From Rhodopirellula bahusiensis (GTDB lineage: Bacteria > Planctomycetota > Planctomycetia > Pirellulales > Pirellulaceae), in contig NZ_NIZW01000017.1 of NCBI RefSeq assembly GCF_002727185.1, positions 121,498 to 185,497 of the forward strand: a stretch of 64,000 nt of DNA, written 5' to 3'. Positions 45,054-52,844 of the stretch are shown one piece after another. The translations under genes were made by a program, and so were the position numbers. Under the pieces are notes generated by a model. The model was given only the letters and a program-made list of their open reading frames with translations, did not search any database and was not told the DNA's origin. How positions within the stretch are numbered: position 1 is the first letter of the stretch; every line of letters starts with the position of its first letter.

Positions 45054-46070
45054 CTACGGATCCAAAAGCTGTTTGACAAAGAAGTCCTGGATATGTTGTT
45101 TTGTCGTCGGATGAAACAGCGTCATCATGTGCCCTTGGTTCTCGATCACGGTCAACGAAACCGCCACGCCGGCGTCGACCAGAGCCGCAGCGAACTTCTC
45201 GCTGTTCTCGATCGGAACCAACAGATCCTTTTCACCATGGATCAACTGCATCGGAGGATCGCCAGGTGAAACATGGGCGGTCGGCGAGGCTCCCAAGTAA
45301 TTGTCAGGCACTTCCCGCGGCGTTCCACCCAGAAAGTAACTCAGCCCAGCGTTGTCATCAGGTACGATCCGAAAGTCACACGGGGGCCCACCCGCGCACA
45401 CCGCGGCGATGGGAGGCAACAGGTCCCAACGAGGATCATCTTGCGGCCACTCACTGGCCAACATTTGCGTCGTTCGATCTTCGTTGCCCATCACTCCGAT
45501 CAACGCCGACAAGTGACCTCCCGCGGAGTAGCCGAACATCCCAACACGATTGAGATTGATCTTCCAATCATCGGAGTGCTTGACCAGCTGCAACAGAGCT
45601 TGCCGAACGTCATCAACCTGCCGCGGAAATTGATGCTGTGGTGCCAAGCGGTAGTTCATGTTGACGACGACGAAGCCCAGTTGAGCCAGCCGATCGCAAT
45701 ACGTTCGGAGAGTCCACTTGTCCCCGATCGCCCAACCACCGCCATGAATCATCAGCACCGCGGGTCGAGGCGAACCTTCCACGACAATGTCACCCGCATC
45801 GTTCGTCGTGACGGTGTGCTGGTCCGAAATCGGCACGTGCAAATCAAACAATCCCGCACTGCCGTCGGAATCGCTGTAGCGGAGATCGAGAAACTGCCGC
45901 ACCTCGATGGACTGAACCGAGTCTTTGGCGGTGGCGGCTTCGTCTTTGGCGGTGGCGGCTTCCTTCGGCTGAACCGCATTTCCACCATCCGCGGACCAAG
46001 CCAACGTTGACGCGAAAACGAACCCGCAGGCGACGACGCCACCCAATCGAGCCACCAGAGTTCCGGGCAT
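45054..46070 (-). CDS. Secreted alpha/beta hydrolase (BD-FAE/esterase type)
   Basis: About 338 residues from the ATG at 46070, chosen because GGAAGG lies five bases before it and the product then starts with a signal peptide (LGGVVACGFVFASTLAWSA); the frame is open to 46175. Catalytic features: oxyanion motif HGGGWAIGD, nucleophile elbow GMFGYSAGGHLS, late acid/His region GEKDLLVPIENS and QGHMMTLF. This fits bacterial esterases that deacylate polysaccharides or other acyl esters. The segment after the signal contains a perfect 7-residue tandem duplication. Confidence 0.87.
   Translation of the reverse strand: MPGTLVARLGGVVACGFVFASTLAWSADGGNAVQPKEAATAKDEAATAKDSVQSIEVRQFLDLRYSDSDGSAGLFDLHVPISDQHTVTTNDAGDIVVEGSPRPAVLMIHGGGWAIGDKWTLRTYCDRLAQLGFVVVNMNYRLAPQHQFPRQVDDVRQALLQLVKHSDDWKINLNRVGMFGYSAGGHLSALIGVMGNEDRTTQMLASEWPQDDPRWDLLPPIAAVCAGGPPCDFRIVPDDNAGLSYFLGGTPREVPDNYLGASPTAHVSPGDPPMQLIHGEKDLLVPIENSEKFAAALVDAGVAVSLTVIENQGHMMTLFHPTTKQHIQDFFVKQLLDP
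45921..45962. repeat. Two perfect 21-bp tandem copies within the esterase gene
   Basis: The unit GTCTTTGGCGGTGGCGGCTT plus C is present at 45921-45941 and 45942-45962 without mismatch. It is in frame and encodes the duplicated heptad EAATAKD on the minus strand, in the linker between the signal peptide and the hydrolase domain. Slippage could change its copy number between strains without disrupting the enzyme. Confidence 0.9.
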
Positions 46071-46269
46071 TGGAGCCTTCCGCCGAACCGCCATTGGCAA
46101 GAACTTCAGCGGCGTCAAACGACTGATTGAAAAAGGTTTCTGCGTCATATTTGGGTCCGTAGGCGAGGTTTCCACAACACGTATAATACGGGCAGGTCCA
46201 TCGCCGAGTCATTGCAAATTCGCCGCATCGGCTTCCACCATTCCCCATCGCCGACCTGATCTACCCAAT

Positions 46270-47490
46270 ATGTCATCCTCGATTGAGTTGAACACGATCC
46301 CCGAAGCCGTCGAAGCCATTGCGCGAGGCGAAGTCATCATCGTGATCGACGCGGAAGACCGTGAAAACGAAGGTGACTTCATTTGCGCCGGCGAAAAAGC
46401 GACCCCCGAACTGATCAATTTCATTTTGGGCGGGCGCGGACAGTTGTGCGTCTCGGTCCTGCCAGAAGTCTGCAAACGCCTGGAATTGACCCCCGTTGTG
46501 CCGCAAAACAACGCTCCGCTGCAGACCGCTTTCATGACGCCGATCGACATTGCGACGGCAAAAACTGGCATCACCGCCGCGGAACGAAGCGAAACGATCC
46601 GCCGATTGACGGATTCCGAGGCCACCGAAGAGGATTTCGTGCGTCCCGGACACGTGTACCCGTTGCTCGCCAAAGAAGGCGGCGTGCTGCGTCGCGCCGG
46701 GCACACCGAAGCAGCAATCGACCTGTCACGCATGGCGGGCCTGGCTCCGGTTGGCGTTCTGTGCGAAGTGCTGAACGAGAGCGGCGACCGTGCCTCGCGT
46801 GACGATTTGGCTCGACTCGCGAAACAGCACGACCTGAAGATCATCAGCATCGAACACCTGATCGCTCATCGGCGAGTCAGCGAGAAACTCGTCAGCCGTG
46901 CGGCGACTTCCGAACTGCCGACACGTTATGGAGACTTCGAGGTCATCGTTTACGGGGTCAACTACGAAGCTCAAGAACCGATCGCACTCGTGTTTGGTGA
47001 CCTGACCGCTCCTGGCACGCCGCCGCTGGTTCGAATGCACAGCAGTTGCTTCACCGGCGACTTGATTCAGTCGCTGCGATGCGACTGCGGCGATCAACTT
47101 CACATGGCACTGGACATGATCAGCCGCGAAGAACGTGGCGCTTTGATCTACCTGCCGCAAGAAGGTCGTGGGATCGGATTGGCTCAAAAAATTCGAGCCT
47201 ACGCTCTGCAAGACAAAGGAATGGATACGGTCGAAGCCAACCACGCACTGGGCTTCAAAGCCGACATGCGTGACTACGGCGTGGGCCTTCAGATCCTGAA
47301 AGACCTCGGTTTGTCAGAAGTTCGCTTGCTCACGAACAACCCCAAGAAAACGAAAGCGTTCAACCTTCGTGGCTTTGACTTGAAAGTCGTTGACCAAGTT
47401 CCAATCGTTCCGCCAACGAACGAGCACAACGTTCGTTACCTGGAAACCAAACGCGAAAAGATGGGTCACCAGTTGCCTCCGTTGTCGTGA
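46270..47490 (+). CDS. ribBA: Bifunctional DHBP synthase / GTP cyclohydrolase II
   Basis: 406 residues, the usual length for RibBA. Residues 1 to about 205 are 3,4-dihydroxy-2-butanone-4-phosphate synthase: VIDAEDRENEGDFICAGE, MTPIDIATAKTGITAAERS, RPGHVYPLLAKEGGVLRRAGHTEAAIDL. The C-terminal half is GTP cyclohydrolase II with the zinc cysteines in MHSSCFTGDLIQSLRCDCGDQL and the active-site segment YLPQEGRGIGLAQKIRAYALQD. Together they supply both precursors of riboflavin. No FMN riboswitch was recognised in the short upstream gap. The stop overlaps the next start (GTGA). Confidence 0.96.
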   Translation: MSSSIELNTIPEAVEAIARGEVIIVIDAEDRENEGDFICAGEKATPELINFILGGRGQLCVSVLPEVCKRLELTPVVPQNNAPLQTAFMTPIDIATAKTGITAAERSETIRRLTDSEATEEDFVRPGHVYPLLAKEGGVLRRAGHTEAAIDLSRMAGLAPVGVLCEVLNESGDRASRDDLARLAKQHDLKIISIEHLIAHRRVSEKLVSRAATSELPTRYGDFEVIVYGVNYEAQEPIALVFGDLTAPGTPPLVRMHSSCFTGDLIQSLRCDCGDQLHMALDMISREERGALIYLPQEGRGIGLAQKIRAYALQDKGMDTVEANHALGFKADMRDYGVGLQILKDLGLSEVRLLTNNPKKTKAFNLRGFDLKVVDQVPIVPPTNEHNVRYLETKREKMGHQLPPLS

Positions 47491-48029
47491 GCCCGATCGC
47501 AGAAAATCCGGCGCATCCAGATTCAATGCTGCCGCTGCGATGCGTCGTGCTGCATCACCGCGTCCCAAGTCTTTCCGCACAAGATCCATCGGCCGGCGGC
47601 ACGGTCTCACGCGGGGACCATTTCGACTGGATGTTTGAAGTTCCCGGTGATGGCGAACTGTGGACGTTTGCAACGCCCGTCATTGACTTGGAGCCCACGG
47701 AACAAATTCCGATGAAGCGATTGCCCGACCATCGTCGACGGTACTTGGATTACGAAGGCCCAATTTCCAACAACCGAGGCAGTGTCACTCGGATCGCATG
47801 CGGAACTCATCGAGCGTTTCCCGCCACTTCGTCATGCGATGCGAATCAAAATGGCTTCCGCACGACGGTCGAGCTGGAACCAATCGCTGAATCAATTGCT
47901 TGGAAAAGCGTTCGACAATTCCAACTCCATTTCCAGCATGATCACTGGTACTGCGACAGCGAATCGTCCGATCGAGTTCGCAAGATAGCGGGTGTCGCTT
48001 GGGATGGCTTTCTGACCATCCAACGTTGA
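47487..48029 (+). CDS. LigD 3'-phosphoesterase-like protein
   Basis: 180 residues from a GTG that overlaps the ribBA stop. The core LRCVVLHHRVPS, GDHFDWMFEVPGDGELWTFATPV, KRLPDHRRRYLDYEGPISNNRGSV and the final WDGFLTIQ resemble the phosphoesterase domain of LigD-type DNA ligases (HFDLRLE ... YADFEG). There the histidines and Asp bind Mn and trim 3' ends. Stand-alone versions occur in planctomycetes. The coupling to ribBA is unexplained. The last 88 bases overlap the end of the convergent gene. Confidence 0.72.
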   Translation: MSPIAENPAHPDSMLPLRCVVLHHRVPSLSAQDPSAGGTVSRGDHFDWMFEVPGDGELWTFATPVIDLEPTEQIPMKRLPDHRRRYLDYEGPISNNRGSVTRIACGTHRAFPATSSCDANQNGFRTTVELEPIAESIAWKSVRQFQLHFQHDHWYCDSESSDRVRKIAGVAWDGFLTIQR

Positions 48030-49009
48030 CCGGAAGCTTTCGTCCCTGATGCCCGAGAATCAGCTCGACGCTGTTCAAAGCTTCGGTTGGTCGCCACGGA
48101 TTCTTGATCAGAGCTCTGTTCGAGGCTTTCAGTCACGGCTGCCGACTTTCCATCCGTCGCCTTGTTTTGCGGGTCTGAGTTTTCTTGCTCTGGTTCGCTT
48201 GATGGTTGCGATTGTTTTCGGAACGACACGAATCGGTGCAATGGACCGCGTGGCGAGTAGTAATCCTGAGCCAACTGGCCCGCTTGGCCAGACAATCGCA
48301 AACGTCCGGCCGTCAGGTTCACCAGTTCGATGATCAGCGGTGCGAACGCGTAGTGCGGATCTTCTTGCGGAATGTGCACGAGCGCGATCGGCCCGTCTTC
48401 GGTGAAGTCCCAGCGAATATCAAGATCGCCCAGCGCAGCTTCGCGACTGATACGGCGAACAAACGGTTCAAGCGGCAGCGGCAATGCGCCGGCTTTCAGG
48501 TCCGACAAGTGAATGGCGAGCAGGTTGGGCTCTTCCGTCATCTCAACTGACAAGCGGCATGACACGACCGTGTCCCAACGCGATGACTGATACCGAACCG
48601 CCGCGAGAATTTGTCCGTCTTCGATCGCAATGGCTGGTTCGCGAACCCCACGTTTCGACAAACGGTCAAAACGTTCTGGCAGTTGATCAGACAACCACGC
48701 ATTGATTTCATCTTCGCTGAAGGACGCGTTCCAAGAACCACGCCGCAACAAATCCGATTGCAGTTGCTGCACGTCATGTTGCAATTGATTTCTTGCAACC
48801 TGCATCGCTTGATCAGATTGATTGAATGCCCGCTTATAAAACTCAGGCACCTGGCGGGATTGCCAAACGGCCCAATAGCTCGCCGCCCCACCGACGATCA
48901 ATGCGACGCCGAGAACCGCCGCCACGAATCGCCCCCAAAAACGAAGGGACGATCGACTGCTTTTTTCAGCGTTCGCAGGTTCTGATCGATGCGATTGCGA
49001 ATGGGACAT
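47942..49009 (-). CDS. Membrane-anchored protein of unknown function
   Basis: 355 residues. A polar lead and one TM (GRFVAAVLGVALIVGGAASYWAVW) are followed by a conserved-looking extracytoplasmic domain (FSEDEINAWLSDQLPERF; VVSCRLSVEMTEEPNLLAIHLSDLKAGALPLPL). A Ser/Glu/Gln-rich, probably disordered tail completes it. No family recognised. The final 29 codons lie opposite the end of the LigD-PE-like gene, so one of the two 3' ends may be less conserved than it looks; the minus-strand tail is the weaker of the two. Confidence 0.6.
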   Translation of the reverse strand: MSHSQSHRSEPANAEKSSRSSLRFWGRFVAAVLGVALIVGGAASYWAVWQSRQVPEFYKRAFNQSDQAMQVARNQLQHDVQQLQSDLLRRGSWNASFSEDEINAWLSDQLPERFDRLSKRGVREPAIAIEDGQILAAVRYQSSRWDTVVSCRLSVEMTEEPNLLAIHLSDLKAGALPLPLEPFVRRISREAALGDLDIRWDFTEDGPIALVHIPQEDPHYAFAPLIIELVNLTAGRLRLSGQAGQLAQDYYSPRGPLHRFVSFRKQSQPSSEPEQENSDPQNKATDGKSAAVTESLEQSSDQESVATNRSFEQRRADSRASGTKASGQRWMVRKPSQATPAILRTRSDDSLSQYQ

Positions 49010-49050
49010 AAGCCAAACCTCGGGAAGGCGTTCGACTGATCAAGTGGGAC

Positions 49051-52000
49051 TCAAAATCTTAGCGGCTGTGGTAACCAGTTGCGAATTCTGCCGGTTACGC
49101 CTGGTCTTTGCATGGGCGAATCCACCACCGGTTGTGAATTCGTTGCGGTGTCGGGCGGCCGATTCGGATCCGGCGTTGGTGCCAATGCATTGGTGGGCAT
49201 TGGCGAATTCGATGTCAAACCCGCGGTGTTGATGGCGGCCAAGGGTGCCCCCAATTCGTGCGCCCCAACTGCGACGGAGGTGACCGCAACGGTGCTGGAA
49301 CCACCTCGTCCAAAGACGGGCTCAACCAACGATCGGTTCACCTCGGCGCGTCTTGGATCCACCGATCGTCGTTTTGCGAATTGCAACAACTGCTTCGCCC
49401 AGAATTGATTCAGCAACTGTGCCGCCGCCTTGATGTCGTTCCGCTGAAGACCCTGCACGGCCAAGTAAGCCAAACTTTGAATCTCAGCTCGTTCGGCTCG
49501 GCTGGCAAACCAATCGGACACAAAAACGTCGTCCACCCAAATGATTCCGTCTGACAAATTGTCGATCGTGACTCGCAAGTCGCGTGTGTTTTCCACGTCG
49601 ATGTTCAACCACTCCAGGACCACGGTTGAGTCCTGCCATTTCCCATCCACGGGCACTTCCACCTCACGCCAATGACGGCAGGGCTGTCCATCAAGGGAAC
49701 CTTCCAACGCAACTCGCAACGTCAAAGTTTTAGAAGGTTCCGCAGCGGCCCCGTCTCGAAGAGAAGCGGCAGGCCGATTTTGATTGGATTGAGTCCACGC
49801 TGGGCCGCGTGACATGGGATTGCCGATTGGTTCCGTCGTTCCATCGGGCTTTGAGAGTTCTTTGGTGGGTTCGCGTAAACCTCTTAGAGCCATCGAGATC
49901 GCGACGCGTCCGGCATCGGGAGTGGCAATGTTTTTGCTGATCAACCAAGCCTGTGTTCCCGAGGAGTCGCGTGCAGCGAGTCGTACACTCTGCTCGCCTC
50001 GAAAAGCCGATCGCGGATCCAGTTTGACCGCATCGGCGGGATGCTGAGCGTGCATCCAACTGGGTATCCCCAATCGTGCGTTCGCATCCGGAAGACTCTT
50101 TTGCTCGAAGCCACCGTTGCTGAGCAATGACTCGGGTGCTTTAAGAACGGAAGGCGGTGTCGCTGCTTTTGGTGATCGCAACAAAGTCGTGCTGGCTTGG
50201 ATCACCCGACCAGGATTCCAACGATCGATCGAAGATCTAGTAGGTGCAGTCTGCGTCTCGTCGACATCTGTCGCAGTGTTCAATCCACAAGGCAATCGAT
50301 CCAGTTCGCTCAGCAAGCCAACATGCTCGACAATCATCGTGACTTGTTCGGTGATTCTCGGAATCATCGCGGCGGGATCAGACACGTATCCGGTCCAAGC
50401 GAGCTTTCGAGGCAAAGGTGTTTCGCTCTGGCAGATAACCATCTGACGCGGAGGCAATTTCAATCGGGCTCCCAAAGCAGTTTGCTCGGGCTTCGTGAGC
50501 ATCAATTGACTGGCGTCTTTCCCCGGTTCCGTCTTCCAATTCGTTGATTCCGTTGTCGTCAGCGTGACGCTCATTGGCCACGGCGCACGGTTGATCAAAA
50601 CCAAACAGTGGCTGGTCGGATGCACCGACACGGTCACCAATCCATCGATCGATTGGTGTTTGCCAGCGGAAGCTTCCGACACGACGGTCGCAAGTTGGTC
50701 ACTCCAGTGTTTCCACGCGTAGCAAGCGGCGGTTCCGCTTGGTGTGTCGAGCATTTCGACGTCTGCCAACACAAACTGAGTGACTGGCGGTGAGTTTGGC
50801 CGACTGACCGAACGAGAAACTTCGTCCCACCAACCGATCCATTGGTCGTCCATCTCTTCCGCCATGACGGCATCAAGCTTCGCAGCAGATGGTGGTGCAG
50901 AATCGACGCCGGAGCTTTGGTATCCCAACCAAACACCTTCGAACGGACCAAAACCCCGACTGTCAACGACTTGGAAATGCGTGTTCAAACGCGGCGGTGG
51001 TTGCCGGCGATGGTCTCGGACGAGCCAAACTTGTCCGGTCATTCGATTCGGTTGCGAGCGACGAATCTCAGCGAGCGTTTGTTGCAGAGTGGGCAAACCA
51101 GCCTCATTTGCATCCTCAGCCGAAGGCGATTCCGCGATCGCATCTTCAACCAGCATCAGATGCTGATCGTTCAAGTCAGCAATGATTGGAAGCAACGCGT
51201 CGGTCCCATGATGGTGACCGCATTGTCGGCACTGGATCGTGTCCGATTGCCAACGCACGACAAACCCGATGGCCAGTCCGTCGCCCCAAAATTGGTTCCA
51301 GGTATCCACCAACTCGTCCACCGGCGCACCGCATGGCAAACGCGGTGGTTCCAGCCAAACTTGGCCTTCCGCCTGAATCATTTGCTCGGCTGCCAAGCGA
51401 ACCAGCAACGCATCGTCGATCGGATCAAGGCCGCTAGCCGTTGCATCGGAATCGCCGCCGGGTGAGGGTTTCGCGATTGGCAGCACGATTGCATCCACCC
51501 CGTTGTCGCGAATGGATTTGATCTCTCGCTGCAAGCAATTCGAACGCGCTTGCCAGATCATCGCGTCACGAGAAATGGGCGCACCTTCACTTCGCCATTT
51601 CCAATTCAATAGCGAGTGTTCGGATTCGGACGAATCAGCTTTCGCGTTGGAACACCACGACCTCAGCGTCGCCATGTCAATTCGCGTCATCACCTGACAC
51701 GGCGGAAGCTTCTTGGCAGCGGGTGGACTGGTCGTATTTTTTGTGATGCCTGTTTGCGTGGGGAGGCGTGCTGGCAATGCCACGACCGTCCAACTGCGTG
51801 CAACATCCATCGAGTCGCTTTCGGTCAACGAATCCAGTCGCAACCAACGTTGCCATCCCGAGTGATCTCGAGGGACTCGCATTTGAACATCGTAGATTCC
51901 GGGCTCGGTGATCGTGATTGGTTCAGAAACCGTGTCCGGTGAAATCGCCACCTGCCCGATCAAGGCATTGGTGTCAGCCGAACGAATGTCCAAGCGTCCT

Positions 52001-52308
52001 GAAACGGTCGACTGAACGGGGGTCGCTTCCGTGGGGTCTGGTTCGGCGTCGGCTGAGTCGGCTTCGCTTTCGATTCGAAAACGAATGACGGACTCACTCA
52101 ATTCGCACGATGGCGTGCCAAAACGCGGCAAAACGACGATTTTTTCGCTGGTTTGTGCGAGGGCGTTTGTCACGCCAAACACGCAAACAATGAATCCTGT
52201 CAACGATCGCCAAACTGCGATCGCGAAAGGATCGTAGAAAGGTCGCGGCACGTCGCGACAGAAGCCGTGACGCATGTTCGTGCGAGCGTTCGTTTCGCCT
52301 TGCCCCAT
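49051..52308 (-). CDS. Large secreted protein of unknown function
   Basis: About 1,085 residues; the ATG at 52308 is used, though a GTG one codon upstream and an ATG at 52275 are possible. A hydrophobic signal-like segment (WRSLTGFIVCVFGVTNALA) predicts export. The middle holds an (alpha/beta)-like stretch (NCLQREIKSIRDNGVDAIVLPIAKPS; QMIQAEGQVWLEPPRLP) reminiscent of glycosidase-like barrels. Around residues 760-1000 a jelly-roll, carbohydrate-binding-like domain appears (LLSNGGFEQKSL; DGIIWVDDVFVSDWF). The tail is Ala/Pro/Thr-rich. A polysaccharide-related role is possible but unproven. Confidence 0.65.
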   Translation of the reverse strand: MGQGETNARTNMRHGFCRDVPRPFYDPFAIAVWRSLTGFIVCVFGVTNALAQTSEKIVVLPRFGTPSCELSESVIRFRIESEADSADAEPDPTEATPVQSTVSGRLDIRSADTNALIGQVAISPDTVSEPITITEPGIYDVQMRVPRDHSGWQRWLRLDSLTESDSMDVARSWTVVALPARLPTQTGITKNTTSPPAAKKLPPCQVMTRIDMATLRSWCSNAKADSSESEHSLLNWKWRSEGAPISRDAMIWQARSNCLQREIKSIRDNGVDAIVLPIAKPSPGGDSDATASGLDPIDDALLVRLAAEQMIQAEGQVWLEPPRLPCGAPVDELVDTWNQFWGDGLAIGFVVRWQSDTIQCRQCGHHHGTDALLPIIADLNDQHLMLVEDAIAESPSAEDANEAGLPTLQQTLAEIRRSQPNRMTGQVWLVRDHRRQPPPRLNTHFQVVDSRGFGPFEGVWLGYQSSGVDSAPPSAAKLDAVMAEEMDDQWIGWWDEVSRSVSRPNSPPVTQFVLADVEMLDTPSGTAACYAWKHWSDQLATVVSEASAGKHQSIDGLVTVSVHPTSHCLVLINRAPWPMSVTLTTTESTNWKTEPGKDASQLMLTKPEQTALGARLKLPPRQMVICQSETPLPRKLAWTGYVSDPAAMIPRITEQVTMIVEHVGLLSELDRLPCGLNTATDVDETQTAPTRSSIDRWNPGRVIQASTTLLRSPKAATPPSVLKAPESLLSNGGFEQKSLPDANARLGIPSWMHAQHPADAVKLDPRSAFRGEQSVRLAARDSSGTQAWLISKNIATPDAGRVAISMALRGLREPTKELSKPDGTTEPIGNPMSRGPAWTQSNQNRPAASLRDGAAAEPSKTLTLRVALEGSLDGQPCRHWREVEVPVDGKWQDSTVVLEWLNIDVENTRDLRVTIDNLSDGIIWVDDVFVSDWFASRAERAEIQSLAYLAVQGLQRNDIKAAAQLLNQFWAKQLLQFAKRRSVDPRRAEVNRSLVEPVFGRGGSSTVAVTSVAVGAHELGAPLAAINTAGLTSNSPMPTNALAPTPDPNRPPDTATNSQPVVDSPMQRPGVTGRIRNWLPQPLRF

Positions 52309-52583
52309 CACTTAAAAACCAGCTTTCGTGAAAACCACCACCTAATGGAGTGGTCGATTCGGCGAGTATCAACGGGATCCAACTCGGTCCGTCCAATGCC
52401 AAAGTACTGGTTTCATCACCGCCATCACAAGATGATTTCCGCGGGGAGACAGTCCGCAATTGACGCCCCCATAGAGGCATATTCACCACCCTTGACGCGA
52501 AAGATTCACCCCAAAATCAGCTGTGATCGATGTGACCAAATCACTTAAGCTAGAGGGAGTTCCGCAACCCAGTGGAGAAGCAT

Positions 52584-52829
52584 ATGAGTGCCCAATGGTA
52601 TTACATGAGCCACGGATGGTTTCATACGACGAAACGGATCGGCCCCATCAGCGAACCCGAGATGCTGCTTCGGATAGACCGAGGGAAAATTTCTCCTGAA
52701 ACGTTGGTGCAAAGCTCGAAGACCCGGCAGCGATGGGTCCCAATGAGTACGATTGAACCTGCCATGCGGCGATGGAAAGAATCCCATCCCAACGAAGCCG
52801 GTGACGCCGCGCACGGGCAGGCCAGCTAG
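52584..52829 (+). CDS. Small GYF_2 (DUF4339)-domain protein
   Basis: 81 residues from the ATG at 52584, preceded by GGAGAAG; a GTG at 52572 is an alternative. The sequence QWYYMSHGWFHTTKRIGPISEPEMLLRIDRGKISPETLVQSSKTRQRWVPM follows the GYF_2 pattern in which aromatic residues form a peptide-binding surface for proline-rich ligands. Such modules are usually attached to membrane proteins; here it is a stand-alone protein 15 bases upstream of a large membrane protein and may bind its low-complexity region (inference). Confidence 0.75.
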   Translation: MSAQWYYMSHGWFHTTKRIGPISEPEMLLRIDRGKISPETLVQSSKTRQRWVPMSTIEPAMRRWKESHPNEAGDAAHGQAS

Positions 52830-52844
52830 CAAAACGGCGCATTC

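Noticed and set aside
46176..46269. FMN riboswitch upstream of ribBA
   Set aside because: The gap of under 100 bases on the plus strand is too short for the aptamer and none of its conserved segments is seen.
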